Notes under the pieces: model-generated | Database searches by the model: none | The model's input: only the letters and a program-made list of their open reading frames with translations | Told to the model about the DNA's origin: nothing | Assembly (NCBI RefSeq): GCF_013266755.1 | Contig: NZ_JABRWJ010000012.1 | Location: 62,001-126,000, forward strand | DNA from: Pseudaquabacterium terrae | GTDB taxonomy: Bacteria > Pseudomonadota > Gammaproteobacteria > Burkholderiales > Burkholderiaceae_C | Length of the DNA stretch: 64,000 nt | Reading direction: 5' to 3' | Part shown: piece by piece, positions 33,018 to 43,174 of the stretch | How positions within the stretch are numbered: position 1 is the stretch's first letter | Layout: every line of letters begins with the position of its first letter | Translations under genes and position numbers: made by a program

Positions 33018-33725
33018 ATGACCGAACCCGAAGCCTCCGTTCCGGCCGTGATGCGCAACTACCACGAGGTGCTGCGCAACGACCTGGCCAAGGTGCTGGC
33101 CCCGCTGACCGACGCGGGCGACGTGCCCGCCTTCAACGCCGCGTGGCAGGCCTACACCGCAGCGATCGCGGTGCACGCGGCGATGGAAGACGGCGTGCCC
33201 GGCGCCGGCCGCGGCATCACCGCGATGCTGGACCTCTTCTTCGACGGCGCCGCCGGCGCGGCGATGTTCAAGGCCGAGCACGTGCATGAGCACGCGCTGC
33301 AGGCCGCCGTGAGCGATGCCATTGCCCACGGCCCCGCCGCCGTGCGCAGGGCCTTCACGGCCTACCGCGCCTGTGCCGAAGCGCACCTCGTGCACGAGGA
33401 GGACGTGATGATGCCGCTGGTCGCGCGCCTGCCGTCGCCGAGGGCGCCGCTGTTCGCCGAATGGTGCGTCTCGGCCGGCATCGCCCACGGCAGCTTCGAC
33501 CACTTCGTGGCGCACGGCGTCGAATCGCTGGCCACGTTCGGCAGCGCCAAGAACTCGCCAGCCGGCGCCACGCGCGTGTTCGTGCATGCGCTGAATGCCG
33601 TGTGCACTCCGGCGCAATGGGCGCACTACCTGCCGATCGCGCGCGGCGCGGCGCCGCCGCAGGTCTGGGCCGCCGTGCTCGCCGAAGTGCCCAGTCTCGA
33701 CACCGCGGCCGCGATGGCCGCCTGA
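33018..33725 (+). CDS. Hemerythrin-like domain protein
   Basis: 235-residue four-helix-bundle protein with the His/Glu spacing expected of a di-iron hemerythrin-like domain: NYHEVLRNDL, AIAVHAAMEDGVPG, KAEHVHEHALQ and EAHLVHEEDVMMPLV. The last 70 residues form an extra segment with HGSFDHFVAHGVES. Such proteins sense or handle O2, NO or iron. AGAGGAG precedes the ATG at 33018. The 1-Cys peroxiredoxin gene follows after 41 bases, and the pair suggests oxidative or nitrosative stress defence under the divergent STAND-type regulator. Confidence 0.75.
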   Translation: MTEPEASVPAVMRNYHEVLRNDLAKVLAPLTDAGDVPAFNAAWQAYTAAIAVHAAMEDGVPGAGRGITAMLDLFFDGAAGAAMFKAEHVHEHALQAAVSDAIAHGPAAVRRAFTAYRACAEAHLVHEEDVMMPLVARLPSPRAPLFAEWCVSAGIAHGSFDHFVAHGVESLATFGSAKNSPAGATRVFVHALNAVCTPAQWAHYLPIARGAAPPQVWAAVLAEVPSLDTAAAMAA

Positions 33726-33766
33726 ACCTCACCCACCCCCACCACCCCAACCCCGAAGGAAGCACC

Positions 33767-34426
33767 ATGTCCCTGCGCATCAACGACATCGCCCCCGACT
33801 TCAGCGCCCAGACCACCCAGGGAACGATCCAGTTCCACGACTGGATCGGCGACAGCTGGGCCATCCTGTTCTCGCACCCGAAGGACTTCACGCCGGTGTG
33901 CACCACCGAGCTGGGCTACATGGCGCGCATCGAGCCCGAGTTCACCAGGCGCGGCGCCAAGTTGATCGGCCTGAGCGTCGACCCGGTGGACAACCACCAC
34001 AAGTGGGCGGCCGACATCGAGGAGACCCAAGGCTACCTGCCCAAGTACCCGATGATCGGCGACCACGACCTGGCCGTGGCCAAGCTCTACAACATGCTGC
34101 CCGCGGACACCGAAGGCAGCTCCGAAGGCCGCACCGCGGCGACCAACGCCACCGTGCGCGCGGTGTTCATCATCGGCCCGGACAAGCGCATCAAGCTGAT
34201 GCTGACCTACCCGATGACCACCGGCCGCAATTTCGACGAGATCCTGCGCGTGCTGGACTCGATGCAACTCACCGCCAAGCACAAGGTCGCGACGCCGGTG
34301 AACTGGAAGCAAGGGGAGGACGTGATCATCGCCGGCTCGGTGTCGGATGAGGACGCGAAGAAGCTGTTTCCGAATGGGTGGAAGGCGCCGAAGCCGTATC
34401 TGCGGATCACGAAGCAGCCGGTGTGA
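33767..34426 (+). CDS. 1-Cys peroxiredoxin (Prx6 type)
   Basis: 219-residue peroxidase of the Prx6 subfamily, which reduces H2O2 and organic hydroperoxides. The peroxidatic Cys45 lies in SHPKDFTPVCTTE, with the PxxxTxxC active-site pattern intact and the arginine region further on. A Prx6-type long C-terminal domain (about 150-219) contains KHKVATPVNWKQGEDVII and ends YLRITKQPV. No resolving Cys is present, consistent with 1-Cys chemistry. AAGGAAG precedes the ATG. Cotranscribed with the hemerythrin-like gene. Confidence 0.92.
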   Translation: MSLRINDIAPDFSAQTTQGTIQFHDWIGDSWAILFSHPKDFTPVCTTELGYMARIEPEFTRRGAKLIGLSVDPVDNHHKWAADIEETQGYLPKYPMIGDHDLAVAKLYNMLPADTEGSSEGRTAATNATVRAVFIIGPDKRIKLMLTYPMTTGRNFDEILRVLDSMQLTAKHKVATPVNWKQGEDVIIAGSVSDEDAKKLFPNGWKAPKPYLRITKQPV

Positions 34427-34471
34427 ATGCGGGCGGGCGGCGCGTCGTCAGTCGGGCCGCTGCCCAAGCCA

Positions 34472-35443
34472 TCACAGCACCGTCATCGCCGACGTGCTGG
34501 GCGCCCACTTGATCAGGTCCAGCTCGGTCGGCACGCCGTCGACCAGGTAGTCGATCGTGTCGTTGTCGTCGGCGAATGCGCGCACGCTGTAGCTGCCGGC
34601 GACGAAGTCGTTGTTCAGCTCGAACTGGAACGTGCTCTGGAAGTTCTGGTGCCGCGTAGTGGCGACCACCAGCTCGACGCCGCCGTGGATCAGGCGGCCG
34701 TTCTGCAGCGGCGTGGTGTTGCTGCAGCGCGTGACGCCCGCGGCGCGGATGCAGCGCGCGCCCGACGCGTCGATGAACAGGCGAGTCACCTGCGCCAGCC
34801 GCAGGCCGCCGCCGATGATCGGCCCGGGTCGCGAGAACTCCATCACCGGCGCCTGCGTGAAGGCATCGCCGAACGGGTTCTCGTGGCTGATCGTGAAGCT
34901 CACCAGCTGGTTGCGCGACAGGTCGCGCGCCGCCGGCAGGCCGGAAGAGCTGCCGTTGATGCTGCGCACGACGTTCTGCGCGGTCGTCGGATTGGCGGCA
35001 CTGCCCAGCCGCTCGAGCACGCGCTGCGCGGGCTGGCCGTTGGCGCCGGCGCCCATCACGCCGGCGTCGAAGGTCAGCGCCTGGCCGAACGAGCAGCGAT
35101 TCTGCGGCGGCACCGCAGCCGACACTTCCGCGAGCTGGCCGCTGTAGATCGTCACGACGCGCGACCGCAAGGTCGGCCGCCCGTCGAGCCCGGTCACCGT
35201 CTCGAACACCACGCTCGACGACTCGGTGAGCGGGAAGCTTGCAGCGAACTGCCGCGCATGCTGGCCGCCATTCGGGCAGGTCGAGCGGAACACCATCGCC
35301 GTGATGGCCAGTCCCGGCGGCAGCTCCTTCAGCGTCATGCTGACGGGCACGGCGCTCGCGGCGGGCGCCGCGAGCGTCAGAGTCAGCAGCGTGGCGGCGG
35401 CCAGCGCGACAGCGGTCGGCGACTTCGGGTGCACGGTGTTCAT
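34472..35443 (-). CDS. Exported hypothetical protein
   Basis: 323 residues with a clear signal peptide (about 1-31, ending APAASA), so the protein is periplasmic or secreted. The mature part is beta-rich and contains STCPNGG, QNRCSFG and ARCIRAAGVTRCSN (possible disulphides). It ends with ELNNDFVAGSYSVRAFADD and TELDLIKWAPS. No family recognised. The start at the ATG complementary to 35441-35443 gives the signal peptide; the longer open frame does not. Convergent with the peroxiredoxin gene. Confidence 0.65.
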   Translation of the reverse strand: MNTVHPKSPTAVALAAATLLTLTLAAPAASAVPVSMTLKELPPGLAITAMVFRSTCPNGGQHARQFAASFPLTESSSVVFETVTGLDGRPTLRSRVVTIYSGQLAEVSAAVPPQNRCSFGQALTFDAGVMGAGANGQPAQRVLERLGSAANPTTAQNVVRSINGSSSGLPAARDLSRNQLVSFTISHENPFGDAFTQAPVMEFSRPGPIIGGGLRLAQVTRLFIDASGARCIRAAGVTRCSNTTPLQNGRLIHGGVELVVATTRHQNFQSTFQFELNNDFVAGSYSVRAFADDNDTIDYLVDGVPTELDLIKWAPSTSAMTVL

Positions 35444-35637
35444 CGATCGGCTCCAGGTTGTTGGGGTTCGCTCGGATCCGCCGGAAAGGTGGGCGGTCGG
35501 CGGCACCTACGAGCCGGAGGCGGTGATCGATGGTGCAGAAAGGCGTGGATGCGCCGAATCGGTGACGGACTGCACGCGCTCACGCGCATGCCCATCGCCT
35601 GCGCGCCGTGTCAGGTCACGCTACATCGCTGTGTGCA

Positions 35638-35955
35638 TCACGGGTTGCCTCGGCAGGGCGCGATGCTTACAGTGCCCTTCGAAGTAAGGAGCACGCGCAT
35701 GTCGGCCGAAGCCACCGTCATGCGCGCGAAGACGCGCTCCGTGCGGCGCTCGGCGTTGGTCACCGCCCGACCAGACGCGCGACGCGCTGAGGCGCTTCGG
35801 GAGGCTTCGGGATCGAAGCGGATCGAGAAGACGAAGCGATCGCCGCGCGAGTCGGGAATGCAGGTCACGGCACGCATCGCACGACAGACGAACGGTCGGT
35901 ACTCGTGCGGACCGCCGCGCGCGGCGACGCTTTCGACCGCGTCTCCGGCGCGCAT
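35638..35955 (-). CDS. Possible small hypothetical protein
   Basis: 105-residue open frame whose ATG is preceded by AGGAG with a 7-base spacer; that is the main support. The sequence is Arg/Ala/Ser-rich, with CRAMRAVTCIPDSRGDRFVFS and RVFARMTVASADMRVLL, and shows no domain, signal peptide or helix that I recognise. Surrounding bases are less GC-biased than the rest of the window. It may be a real orphan gene or chance. Confidence 0.4.
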   Translation of the reverse strand: MRAGDAVESVAARGGPHEYRPFVCRAMRAVTCIPDSRGDRFVFSIRFDPEASRSASARRASGRAVTNAERRTERVFARMTVASADMRVLLTSKGTVSIAPCRGNP

Positions 35956-36418
35956 GACGAGCTCCTGATGAAGGTCGCACCGGCTCGCCGGAGGGGATCT
36001 CGGGTGAGGGCCGGGCGGGTGTCACTGTCGCCCTGGTCCGTTGGACCAAGCGTTGAATCGACCGTTGGAGTGCACTGATCGGGCGTGCGCCTCGCGAAGG
36101 TTTGGCGCCGCGCGGCGCTGCTGCCCAGTCGAACGACTGCTTGGTGCCGGTCAGCGCAAGTACACCCGCCGCCAGCGATCGGCTCCAACCGCTGCAATGC
36201 GGCTGCACGAGTTCTCTGCCTTCGTGCCGGTTGGCTAGACTCGGGAAGACACCATCAACAAACTTGATGAGGCCAATGAAGCCTGCAGCCGAAGTTCCAC
36301 CCTCCGATTTCGTCCAGAACTTCCGTTGGTCAGCGTCCGCTTCCAGCTGCTTCGACGACCCAGCGGACAGTCTGGTCGCATGCTCAAATGTTGGGCCAGT
36401 GCGTCAAGGGAGGTAGTG
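35956..36418. other. Intergenic stretch without a recognisable gene
   Basis: 463 bases. I see no coding frame with an SD, no RNA gene and no long repeat. A short inverted repeat CATCAA-CAAAC-TTGATG occurs near 36250. The base composition is less GC-rich than the surrounding genes. Confidence 0.6.
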
Positions 36419-36934
36419 GTGAGAATCTTCGTCATTGCGGTGATCACGGTGATCACGTCAATGGGCTGCTCCACTCAGCCGGATCGCCCTACAGAGGCGC
36501 CGCCCTCCTCGGACAGCACCGACGGCTTGCGCTCGGGCGCGCTGTTCGATGCGCTGGCGGAGATGGACAGCATCCTGTTCGATGCATCGTTCGTGTCGTG
36601 CGATTCCACCAAAGCCAACGCGATCTTTACCGACGACGTTGAGTTCTACCACGACCAAACTGGCTTCGCCGCGGGCGAGCAAGTGCGCGAGAACACCCGC
36701 CGGCTCACCGCGTCGTGTCCGCGCGACCGCGGCATCAAACGGACCATCGTTCCAGGCAGCTTGCGGGTGTACCCGATCGCGGGCTATGGAGCCGTGCAGG
36801 TCGGGTTCCATCGCTTCGATGAGCGCGGCGCGACTACCAGTACGTTGGCAAAGTTCGTTAGTTTGTGGCGTTTCCAGGACGGGCGTTGGCGGCTTGCACG
36901 TGTGCTAAGCCTCGACCATCGCGCGGTGCCCTGA
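36419..36934 (+). CDS. Lipoprotein with an NTF2/SnoaL-like (DUF4440-type) domain
   Basis: 171 residues starting at GTG 36419, with GGGAGG five bases upstream. The N-terminal helix RIFVIAVITVITSMGC ends in a lipobox (SMGC), so a lipoprotein is likely. The mature domain has the cone-shaped NTF2-like pattern: LFDALAEMDSILFDASFVSCDSTKANAIFTDDVEFYHD, then RVYPIAGYGAVQVGFHRF and FVSLWRFQDGRWRLARVLSLDH. Such domains are often ligand-binding or isomerase-like; the role is unknown. Confidence 0.7.
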   Translation: MRIFVIAVITVITSMGCSTQPDRPTEAPPSSDSTDGLRSGALFDALAEMDSILFDASFVSCDSTKANAIFTDDVEFYHDQTGFAAGEQVRENTRRLTASCPRDRGIKRTIVPGSLRVYPIAGYGAVQVGFHRFDERGATTSTLAKFVSLWRFQDGRWRLARVLSLDHRAVP

Positions 36935-36991
36935 GGTTGCGCTGGTGCCCGTGATCCCGTGCACGGGCCACTTGTGAGTTAGGAACGCGCG

Positions 36992-37237
36992 CTACGCCGC
37001 CCGCTTCCCCCCATTCGCCGCCAGCACCTCCAGCATCACCACCACCGGCCGCGCCACATCGCGCCCGATCAGCGCGCGCGCAAAGAAGTACTCCGTGCGC
37101 TCCCGCTCCGGCAGCGCATCCAGATCCACGCGCCCGTGCTGGTCGCACGGAAACGCGTAGTCATGCCCGCCGGGGCAGGCCGCGGCAAAGCGCAGCTCGA
37201 ACCGGCATTCGGCGCACACATGCGTCGAGGTGTCCAT
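36992..37237 (-). CDS. Small CxxC protein downstream of ftsZ
   Basis: 81 residues. N-terminal CAEC (10-13 approximately) and later CPGGHDYAFPC suggest a zinc-ribbon-like metal site, although the spacing is not that of a standard finger. The C-terminal half is a helix-rich RTEYFFARALIGRDVARPVVVMLEVLA. The ATG 37237 is preferred over GTG 37243 because GGGGAGAG lies 8 bases upstream of the ATG. It occupies the position after ftsZ where lpxC is found in many relatives. Function unknown. Confidence 0.65.
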   Translation of the reverse strand: MDTSTHVCAECRFELRFAAACPGGHDYAFPCDQHGRVDLDALPERERTEYFFARALIGRDVARPVVVMLEVLAANGGKRAA

Positions 37238-37301
37238 ATCCACTCTCCCCGTGACGCGCTGCGCCTCGCCGGCCCCTCGAACTCCACCGGTGAGACGACC
37301 A

Positions 37302-37323
37302 GGGCGGACCGCTTGGACCGCCC
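37302..37323 (-). terminator. Hairpin after ftsZ
   Basis: GGGCGGACC-GCTT-GGACCGCCC, a nine-base stem with one A-A mismatch, 9 bases past the ftsZ stop on the minus strand. No T-tract. It is a candidate end point for the dcw transcript. Confidence 0.4.
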
Positions 37324-37331
37324 CGCGCCCC

Positions 37332-38555
37332 TCAATCCGCCTGCTTGCGCAGGAATGCGGGAATCTCGATCTCGTCCATGCCGTTCGAGCTCAGTGCCTC
37401 GACCTTGGCCGCGGCCTGGGTGCGCGCGCTGCGCCACACGCTCGGCGTCGACAGGCCCGAGTAGTCGTGTTGCTGCACCTGCTGCCCCGGCCCCGGCTGC
37501 GCCACGTTGTTCAGGATCGGCAGGTTGTCCGTTCCCGTGCGCAGCGCATGCGCGGTGGTCGGCTGCACCACCGTCAGCGGCGCGGCTTGCGGCTTGGAGC
37601 TCGAGCGCGACAGCCCGGTGGCGATCACCGTGACGCGCAGCTGGTCGCCCAGCGTGTCGTCGTAGGCGGCGCCGTAGATGATGTGCGCGTCCTCGGCGGC
37701 GTAGCGGCGGATGGTGTTCATCGCCGCCTTGCTCTCGTTCAACTTGAAGTTGTTCTTGTTCGCCGCGATCAGCACCAGCACGCCGCGCGCGCCCGAGAGG
37801 TCGATGCCCTCGAGCAGCGGGCAAGCCACCGCCGCTTCGGCCGCCTTGTGCGCGCGGTCCGGGCCGCCGGCGATCGCCGTGCCCATCATCGCCTTGCCCG
37901 GCTCGCTCATCACCGTCTTGACGTCTTCGAAGTCGACGTTGACGAGGCCGTGCATGTGGATGATGTCGCTGATGCCGCCGACGGCGTTCTTCAGCACGTC
38001 GTTCGCATGCGCGAAAGCCTGGTCCTGCGTGACGTCGTCGCCCAGCACTTCCAGCAGCTTCTCGTTCAACACGACGATCAGGCTGTCGACGTTGCATTCG
38101 AGCTCGGTGGTGCCGATGTCGGCCTGCTTCATGCGGCGCGGGCCTTCGAACTCGAACGGCTTGGTGACCACGCCGACGGTCAGGATGCCCATCTCCTTCG
38201 CGGTGCGCGCGACGATCGGCGCCGCGCCGGTGCCGGTGCCGCCGCCCATGCCGGCGGTGATGAAGACCATGTGCGCGCCTTCCAGCGCCTGGCGCACGCG
38301 GCCTTCGGCTTCCTCGGCCGCGGCCTTGCCCTTCTCGGGCTTGCCGCCGGCGCCGAGGCCGTTGTCGCCGAGCTGGATCAGCGTGTGCGCGCTCGAGCGG
38401 TTCAGCGCCTGCGCGTCGGTATTCGCGCAGACAAACTCAACGCCCTGCACGCCTTGCGTGATCATGTGTTCGACGGCATTGCCACCACCGCCGCCGACGC
38501 CGACCACCTTGATGCGGGTGCCCTGGTCGAATTCTTCGATCATCTCGATAGGCAT
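37332..38555 (-). CDS. ftsZ: Cell division protein FtsZ
   Basis: 407-residue tubulin-like GTPase that forms the Z ring. The nucleotide-binding GVGGGGGNAVEHM and the tubulin signature GGGTGTG (104-110) are intact, as is the T7-loop region VNVDFEDVKTVM that completes the GTPase site. After the globular part (to about 320) comes a variable linker and the conserved C-terminal peptide DEIEIPAFLRKQAD that binds FtsA and ZipA. AGGAGG precedes the ATG. Last gene of the dcw cluster, 80 bases after ftsA; a promoter within that gap is possible but not evident. Confidence 0.98.
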   Translation of the reverse strand: MPIEMIEEFDQGTRIKVVGVGGGGGNAVEHMITQGVQGVEFVCANTDAQALNRSSAHTLIQLGDNGLGAGGKPEKGKAAAEEAEGRVRQALEGAHMVFITAGMGGGTGTGAAPIVARTAKEMGILTVGVVTKPFEFEGPRRMKQADIGTTELECNVDSLIVVLNEKLLEVLGDDVTQDQAFAHANDVLKNAVGGISDIIHMHGLVNVDFEDVKTVMSEPGKAMMGTAIAGGPDRAHKAAEAAVACPLLEGIDLSGARGVLVLIAANKNNFKLNESKAAMNTIRRYAAEDAHIIYGAAYDDTLGDQLRVTVIATGLSRSSSKPQAAPLTVVQPTTAHALRTGTDNLPILNNVAQPGPGQQVQQHDYSGLSTPSVWRSARTQAAAKVEALSSNGMDEIEIPAFLRKQAD

Positions 38556-38635
38556 TTGAACCTCCTAGTCTTCGTCAAGCAGTTGCCAATGAATGAGTAC
38601 CACGTCTAAAGAGCACAGGACGTTGACCGTCCCTG

Positions 38636-39868
38636 TTAGAAATTCCCAAGAAACCAGTCCTTCGCGCGGCCGAAGAAGGTTTGCACCGAGCCGGCTTGCG
38701 CAGCAGCCTTGATCCCTCGTGCACGCGCCATGCGGGCTTCCTCCAGCAAGCCCATCACGGTGGCCGAACGCGGGTTCGCCACCATGTCGAACAGCGGCCC
38801 GTTGTAGGTCGGCAGACCTTTGCGCACGGGCTTCAGGAAAATGTCTTCGCCGAGCTCCACCATGCCCGGCATCACCGCCGAGCCGCCGGTGATCACGATG
38901 CCCGAGGACAACAATTCCTCGTAGCCCGATTCGCGGATCACCTGGTGCACCAGCGAATAGATCTCCTCGACGCGCGGCTCGATCACGCCCGAGAGCGCCT
39001 GGCGGCTGAGCATGCGGGGTGCCCGGTCACCCAGGCCCGGCACTTCGAGGTTCTCGCTCGGGTCGGCCAGCAATTGCTTGGCGACGCCGTATTCGACCTT
39101 GATCTCCTCGGCATCCTTGGTCGGCGTGCGCAGCGCCATCGCGATGTCGCTGGTGATCAGGTCGCCGGCGATCGGAATGACGGCGGTGTGGCGCACCGAG
39201 CCGTCGGTGTAGATCGAGACGTCGGTGGTGCCGGCGCCGATGTCGACCACCGCGACGCCGAGGTCCTTCTCGTCCTCGGTCAACACTGCTGCCGCGGACG
39301 CGCTCGGGTTCAGCACCAGGCGCTCGACTTCGAGACCGCAGCGGCGCACGCACTTCAGGATGTTCTCGGCCGCGCTCTGCGCGCCGGTGACGATGTGCAC
39401 CTTGACCTCGAGCCGGCTACCGCTCATGCCGATCGGCTCCTTGACCTCGTGGCCGTCGATGATGAATTCCTGCGGCTCGACCAGCAGCAGCCGCTGGTCG
39501 TTCGGAATGTTGATCGCCTTGGCGGTCTCGACGACGCGGTTGACGTCGGTCGTGCTGACCTCGCGGTTGTCGCGCACGATCACCATGCCGGTCGAGTTCT
39601 GGCCACGGATGTGGCTGCCGGTGATGCCGGTGTAGACGCGCTCGATCTTGCAGGCGGCCATCATCTCGGCCTCCTTCAGCGCCTGCTGGATGCTTTGCAC
39701 GGTGGCATCGATGTTGACGACGACGCCGCGCTTCAGGCCATGCGTCGGTGCGACGCCCAGGCCCGCCAGGCGCAATTCGCCGCCCGGCATGACTTCGGCA
39801 GCGACCACCATCACCTTGGCGGTGCCGATGTCCAACCCGACGACGAGATCCTTGTATTCCTTGGCCAT
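38636..39868 (-). CDS. ftsA: Cell division protein FtsA
   Basis: 410-residue actin-like ATPase that tethers FtsZ to the membrane. Phosphate-binding loops VVGLDIGTAKVMVV and VVDIGAGTTDVSIY are visible, as is the adenosine loop SSGIVITGGSAVMPG. The 1C domain lies between about 85 and 165. The C-terminus ends in an amphipathic helix (TFFGRAKDWFLGNF) that is the membrane anchor. Twelve bases downstream of ftsQ and 80 upstream of ftsZ. Confidence 0.98.
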   Translation of the reverse strand: MAKEYKDLVVGLDIGTAKVMVVAAEVMPGGELRLAGLGVAPTHGLKRGVVVNIDATVQSIQQALKEAEMMAACKIERVYTGITGSHIRGQNSTGMVIVRDNREVSTTDVNRVVETAKAINIPNDQRLLLVEPQEFIIDGHEVKEPIGMSGSRLEVKVHIVTGAQSAAENILKCVRRCGLEVERLVLNPSASAAAVLTEDEKDLGVAVVDIGAGTTDVSIYTDGSVRHTAVIPIAGDLITSDIAMALRTPTKDAEEIKVEYGVAKQLLADPSENLEVPGLGDRAPRMLSRQALSGVIEPRVEEIYSLVHQVIRESGYEELLSSGIVITGGSAVMPGMVELGEDIFLKPVRKGLPTYNGPLFDMVANPRSATVMGLLEEARMARARGIKAAAQAGSVQTFFGRAKDWFLGNF

Positions 39869-39880
39869 GGTGATCGTGTG

Positions 39881-40693
39881 TTATCTCTTGCGGGTCGGTT
39901 CTTTGGGAATCACGGTGGTGACGCCTTTGAGGCGCACCGCATAACCGTCCGGATGCCGCAGGTCGGCGTATTGCAGCGGGCGCTGGTAGTGATCGGTGAC
40001 CTGGCGCAGCGTGCGCACGAAGCGCTCGGCGCGCGTGATCACCTCGTCGTCGCTGCCGCGGCCGAGCTCGATCGCGGCGCCGCCTTCGAGCTCGGCGCGC
40101 CAGGAGCCGCGGCCCGACAGCTTCAACTGCTCGATGTCGCCTTCGTCCAGCGGCTGCAGCGCCGGCTGCAGGCGCCGGTACAGCGCCAGCATCTGCAGTG
40201 CGCTGTCCTCGGGGCCGGTGAAGCGCGGCAGCGCGTCGTCCTCGACGTCGCCGATATTGGCTTCGAAGATCTCGCCGTGGTGATTCACCAGCTTGTCGTT
40301 GCCGTCGTCGGCGGCCCACAGCGCGGCAGCGCGGTGCTCTTCCAGCGTCACGGCCAGGCGATTCGGCCAGATGCGGCGCACCACCGCGTGGCGCACCCAG
40401 GGCACGGCCTCGAAGGCGGCGCGCGCGCGCTGCAGGTCCATCGTGAAGAAGTTGCCGGCGAGCTTGGGCGCGGCGTTCGCGCGGATCGTGCTCGCGCTGT
40501 TGCGCGCGACCTCGCCGTCGACCGAGATGCTGCGCAGCGCGAACACCGGCAGCCGCACGAACCACAGCAGCAGCGCGGCGCCGATCGCGATGGCGCCGAG
40601 CACGGCCAGCGCCTGCGCGGCCGTCTGCATCAGGCGTACGTCCACCGGCATGGGCGGCGGCATCATCGTGGCGGAGGCTTTTGCGCGGGCCAT
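39881..40693 (-). CDS. ftsQ: Cell division protein FtsQ
   Basis: 270-residue bitopic divisome protein linking FtsZ-ring proteins to FtsL/FtsB and the septal synthase. One membrane helix at about 25-48, then a POTRA domain (FALRSISVDGEVARNSASTIR..., about 50-120), then the FtsQ domain with LVNHHGEIFEANIGD. The start MARAKAS at the ATG complementary to 40691-40693 is chosen because it lies 5 bases after the ddl stop; the upstream open frame would overlap ddl deeply. Basic C-terminus. Confidence 0.95.
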   Translation of the reverse strand: MARAKASATMMPPPMPVDVRLMQTAAQALAVLGAIAIGAALLLWFVRLPVFALRSISVDGEVARNSASTIRANAAPKLAGNFFTMDLQRARAAFEAVPWVRHAVVRRIWPNRLAVTLEEHRAAALWAADDGNDKLVNHHGEIFEANIGDVEDDALPRFTGPEDSALQMLALYRRLQPALQPLDEGDIEQLKLSGRGSWRAELEGGAAIELGRGSDDEVITRAERFVRTLRQVTDHYQRPLQYADLRHPDGYAVRLKGVTTVIPKEPTRKR

Positions 40694-40698
40694 GGGGT

Positions 40699-41685
40699 TC
40701 AGCTTCCCTGCACCTGCTGGGCTTCGGAATCGAGCGTGGCCGCAGCCAGCAGTTGCACGCACAGCTGCTCGTAGCTGATGCCCACCGCCTGCGCCGATTT
40801 CGGCACCAGCGAATGGCCGGTCATGCCGGGCGAGGTGTTCATCTCCAGCAGGAAGGGCTTGCGGTCCGCGGCGCGGATCATCAGGTCGGCCCGGCCCCAG
40901 CCGCGGCAGCCGAGCGCGCGATACGCGGCGACCACGATGCGCTGGATCTCTCGCTCCTCGTCTTCCGGCAGGCCGCTCGGGCAGAGATAACGCGTGTCGT
41001 CGGTGAAGTACTTGTGCTGGTAGTCGTAATTGCCTTCCGGCGCCACGATGCGGATCACCGGCAGCGCGGTCGCGCCGTCACCGGTGCCAATCACCGGGCA
41101 GGTGACTTCCTCGCCTTCGATGAATTCCTCGCACAAGAGATCCGGGTCGTATTGCGTCGCCAACGTCACCGCTGCGGCCATTTCCGAATAGCCGGCGACC
41201 TTGGTGATGCCGATCGACGAGCCTTCTCGCGGCGGCTTGACGATCAGCGGCAGGCCCAGGTCATCGGGAATCGTGCGGATGCGCTCGCGCGACTGCTCGG
41301 TCGCGCCCAGCCACAGCCAGCGCGGCGTCGGCAGGCCCTCGGCGACGAAGATCCGCTTGCTCATCGTCTTGTCCATGCAGAGCGCCGACGACAGCACGCC
41401 GGAGCCGGTGTAGGGCACGCCGAGCAGTTCGAGCGCGCCCTGCACGCAGCCGTCTTCGCCATGGCGGCCATGCAGCGCGATGAAGACGCGCGCGAAACCC
41501 TCGCGCTTCAGATCAGCCAGGTCGCGCGTCGACGGGTCGAACGCATAGGCGTCGACACCCTGCGACTTCAGCGCGTGCAATACGCCCGAGCCGGACATCA
41601 GCGAGACCTCGCGCTCGGCACTGGTACCGCCCATCAGCACCGCGGTCTTGCCGAGGGCCTTCGTATCAATCGTCGCGGCGCTCAA
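40699..41685 (-). CDS. ddl: D-alanine--D-alanine ligase
   Basis: 328-residue ATP-grasp ligase that makes the D-Ala-D-Ala dipeptide for peptidoglycan. Landmarks: [46 protein letters not shown] and [15 protein letters not shown]; these bind D-alanine and ATP. It appears to start with TTG at 41685, because no ATG or GTG precedes the conserved N-terminus. The SD (AAGGGGG) lies at the edge of the intergenic repeat copy that separates it from murC. The stop is 5 bases before ftsQ. Confidence 0.95.
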   Translation of the reverse strand: MSAATIDTKALGKTAVLMGGTSAEREVSLMSGSGVLHALKSQGVDAYAFDPSTRDLADLKREGFARVFIALHGRHGEDGCVQGALELLGVPYTGSGVLSSALCMDKTMSKRIFVAEGLPTPRWLWLGATEQSRERIRTIPDDLGLPLIVKPPREGSSIGITKVAGYSEMAAAVTLATQYDPDLLCEEFIEGEEVTCPVIGTGDGATALPVIRIVAPEGNYDYQHKYFTDDTRYLCPSGLPEDEEREIQRIVVAAYRALGCRGWGRADLMIRAADRKPFLLEMNTSPGMTGHSLVPKSAQAVGISYEQLCVQLLAAATLDSEAQQVQGS

Positions 41686-41687
41686 TT

Positions 41688-41752
41688 GACCCCCTTGGCG
41701 CTACGCGCCCTCCCCCCGAGGGGGAATTCGCCCTTCGGGCGGCCGTGCGGGC

Positions 41753-41755
<3 letters not shown>
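41688..41755. repeat. Dispersed GC-rich repeat inside the dcw cluster (murC/ddl gap)
   Basis: Contains CCCTTGGCGCTACGCGCC, CTCCCCCCGAGGGGG and CGCCCTTCGGGCGGCCGTGCG, related to the blocks of the copy at 2759-2830. It fills the 67-base gap between murC and ddl, slightly overlaps the murC stop region, and its right edge supplies the ddl Shine-Dalgarno sequence. Confidence 0.75.
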
Positions 41756-43170
<1,415 letters not shown>

Positions 43171-43174
<4 letters not shown>

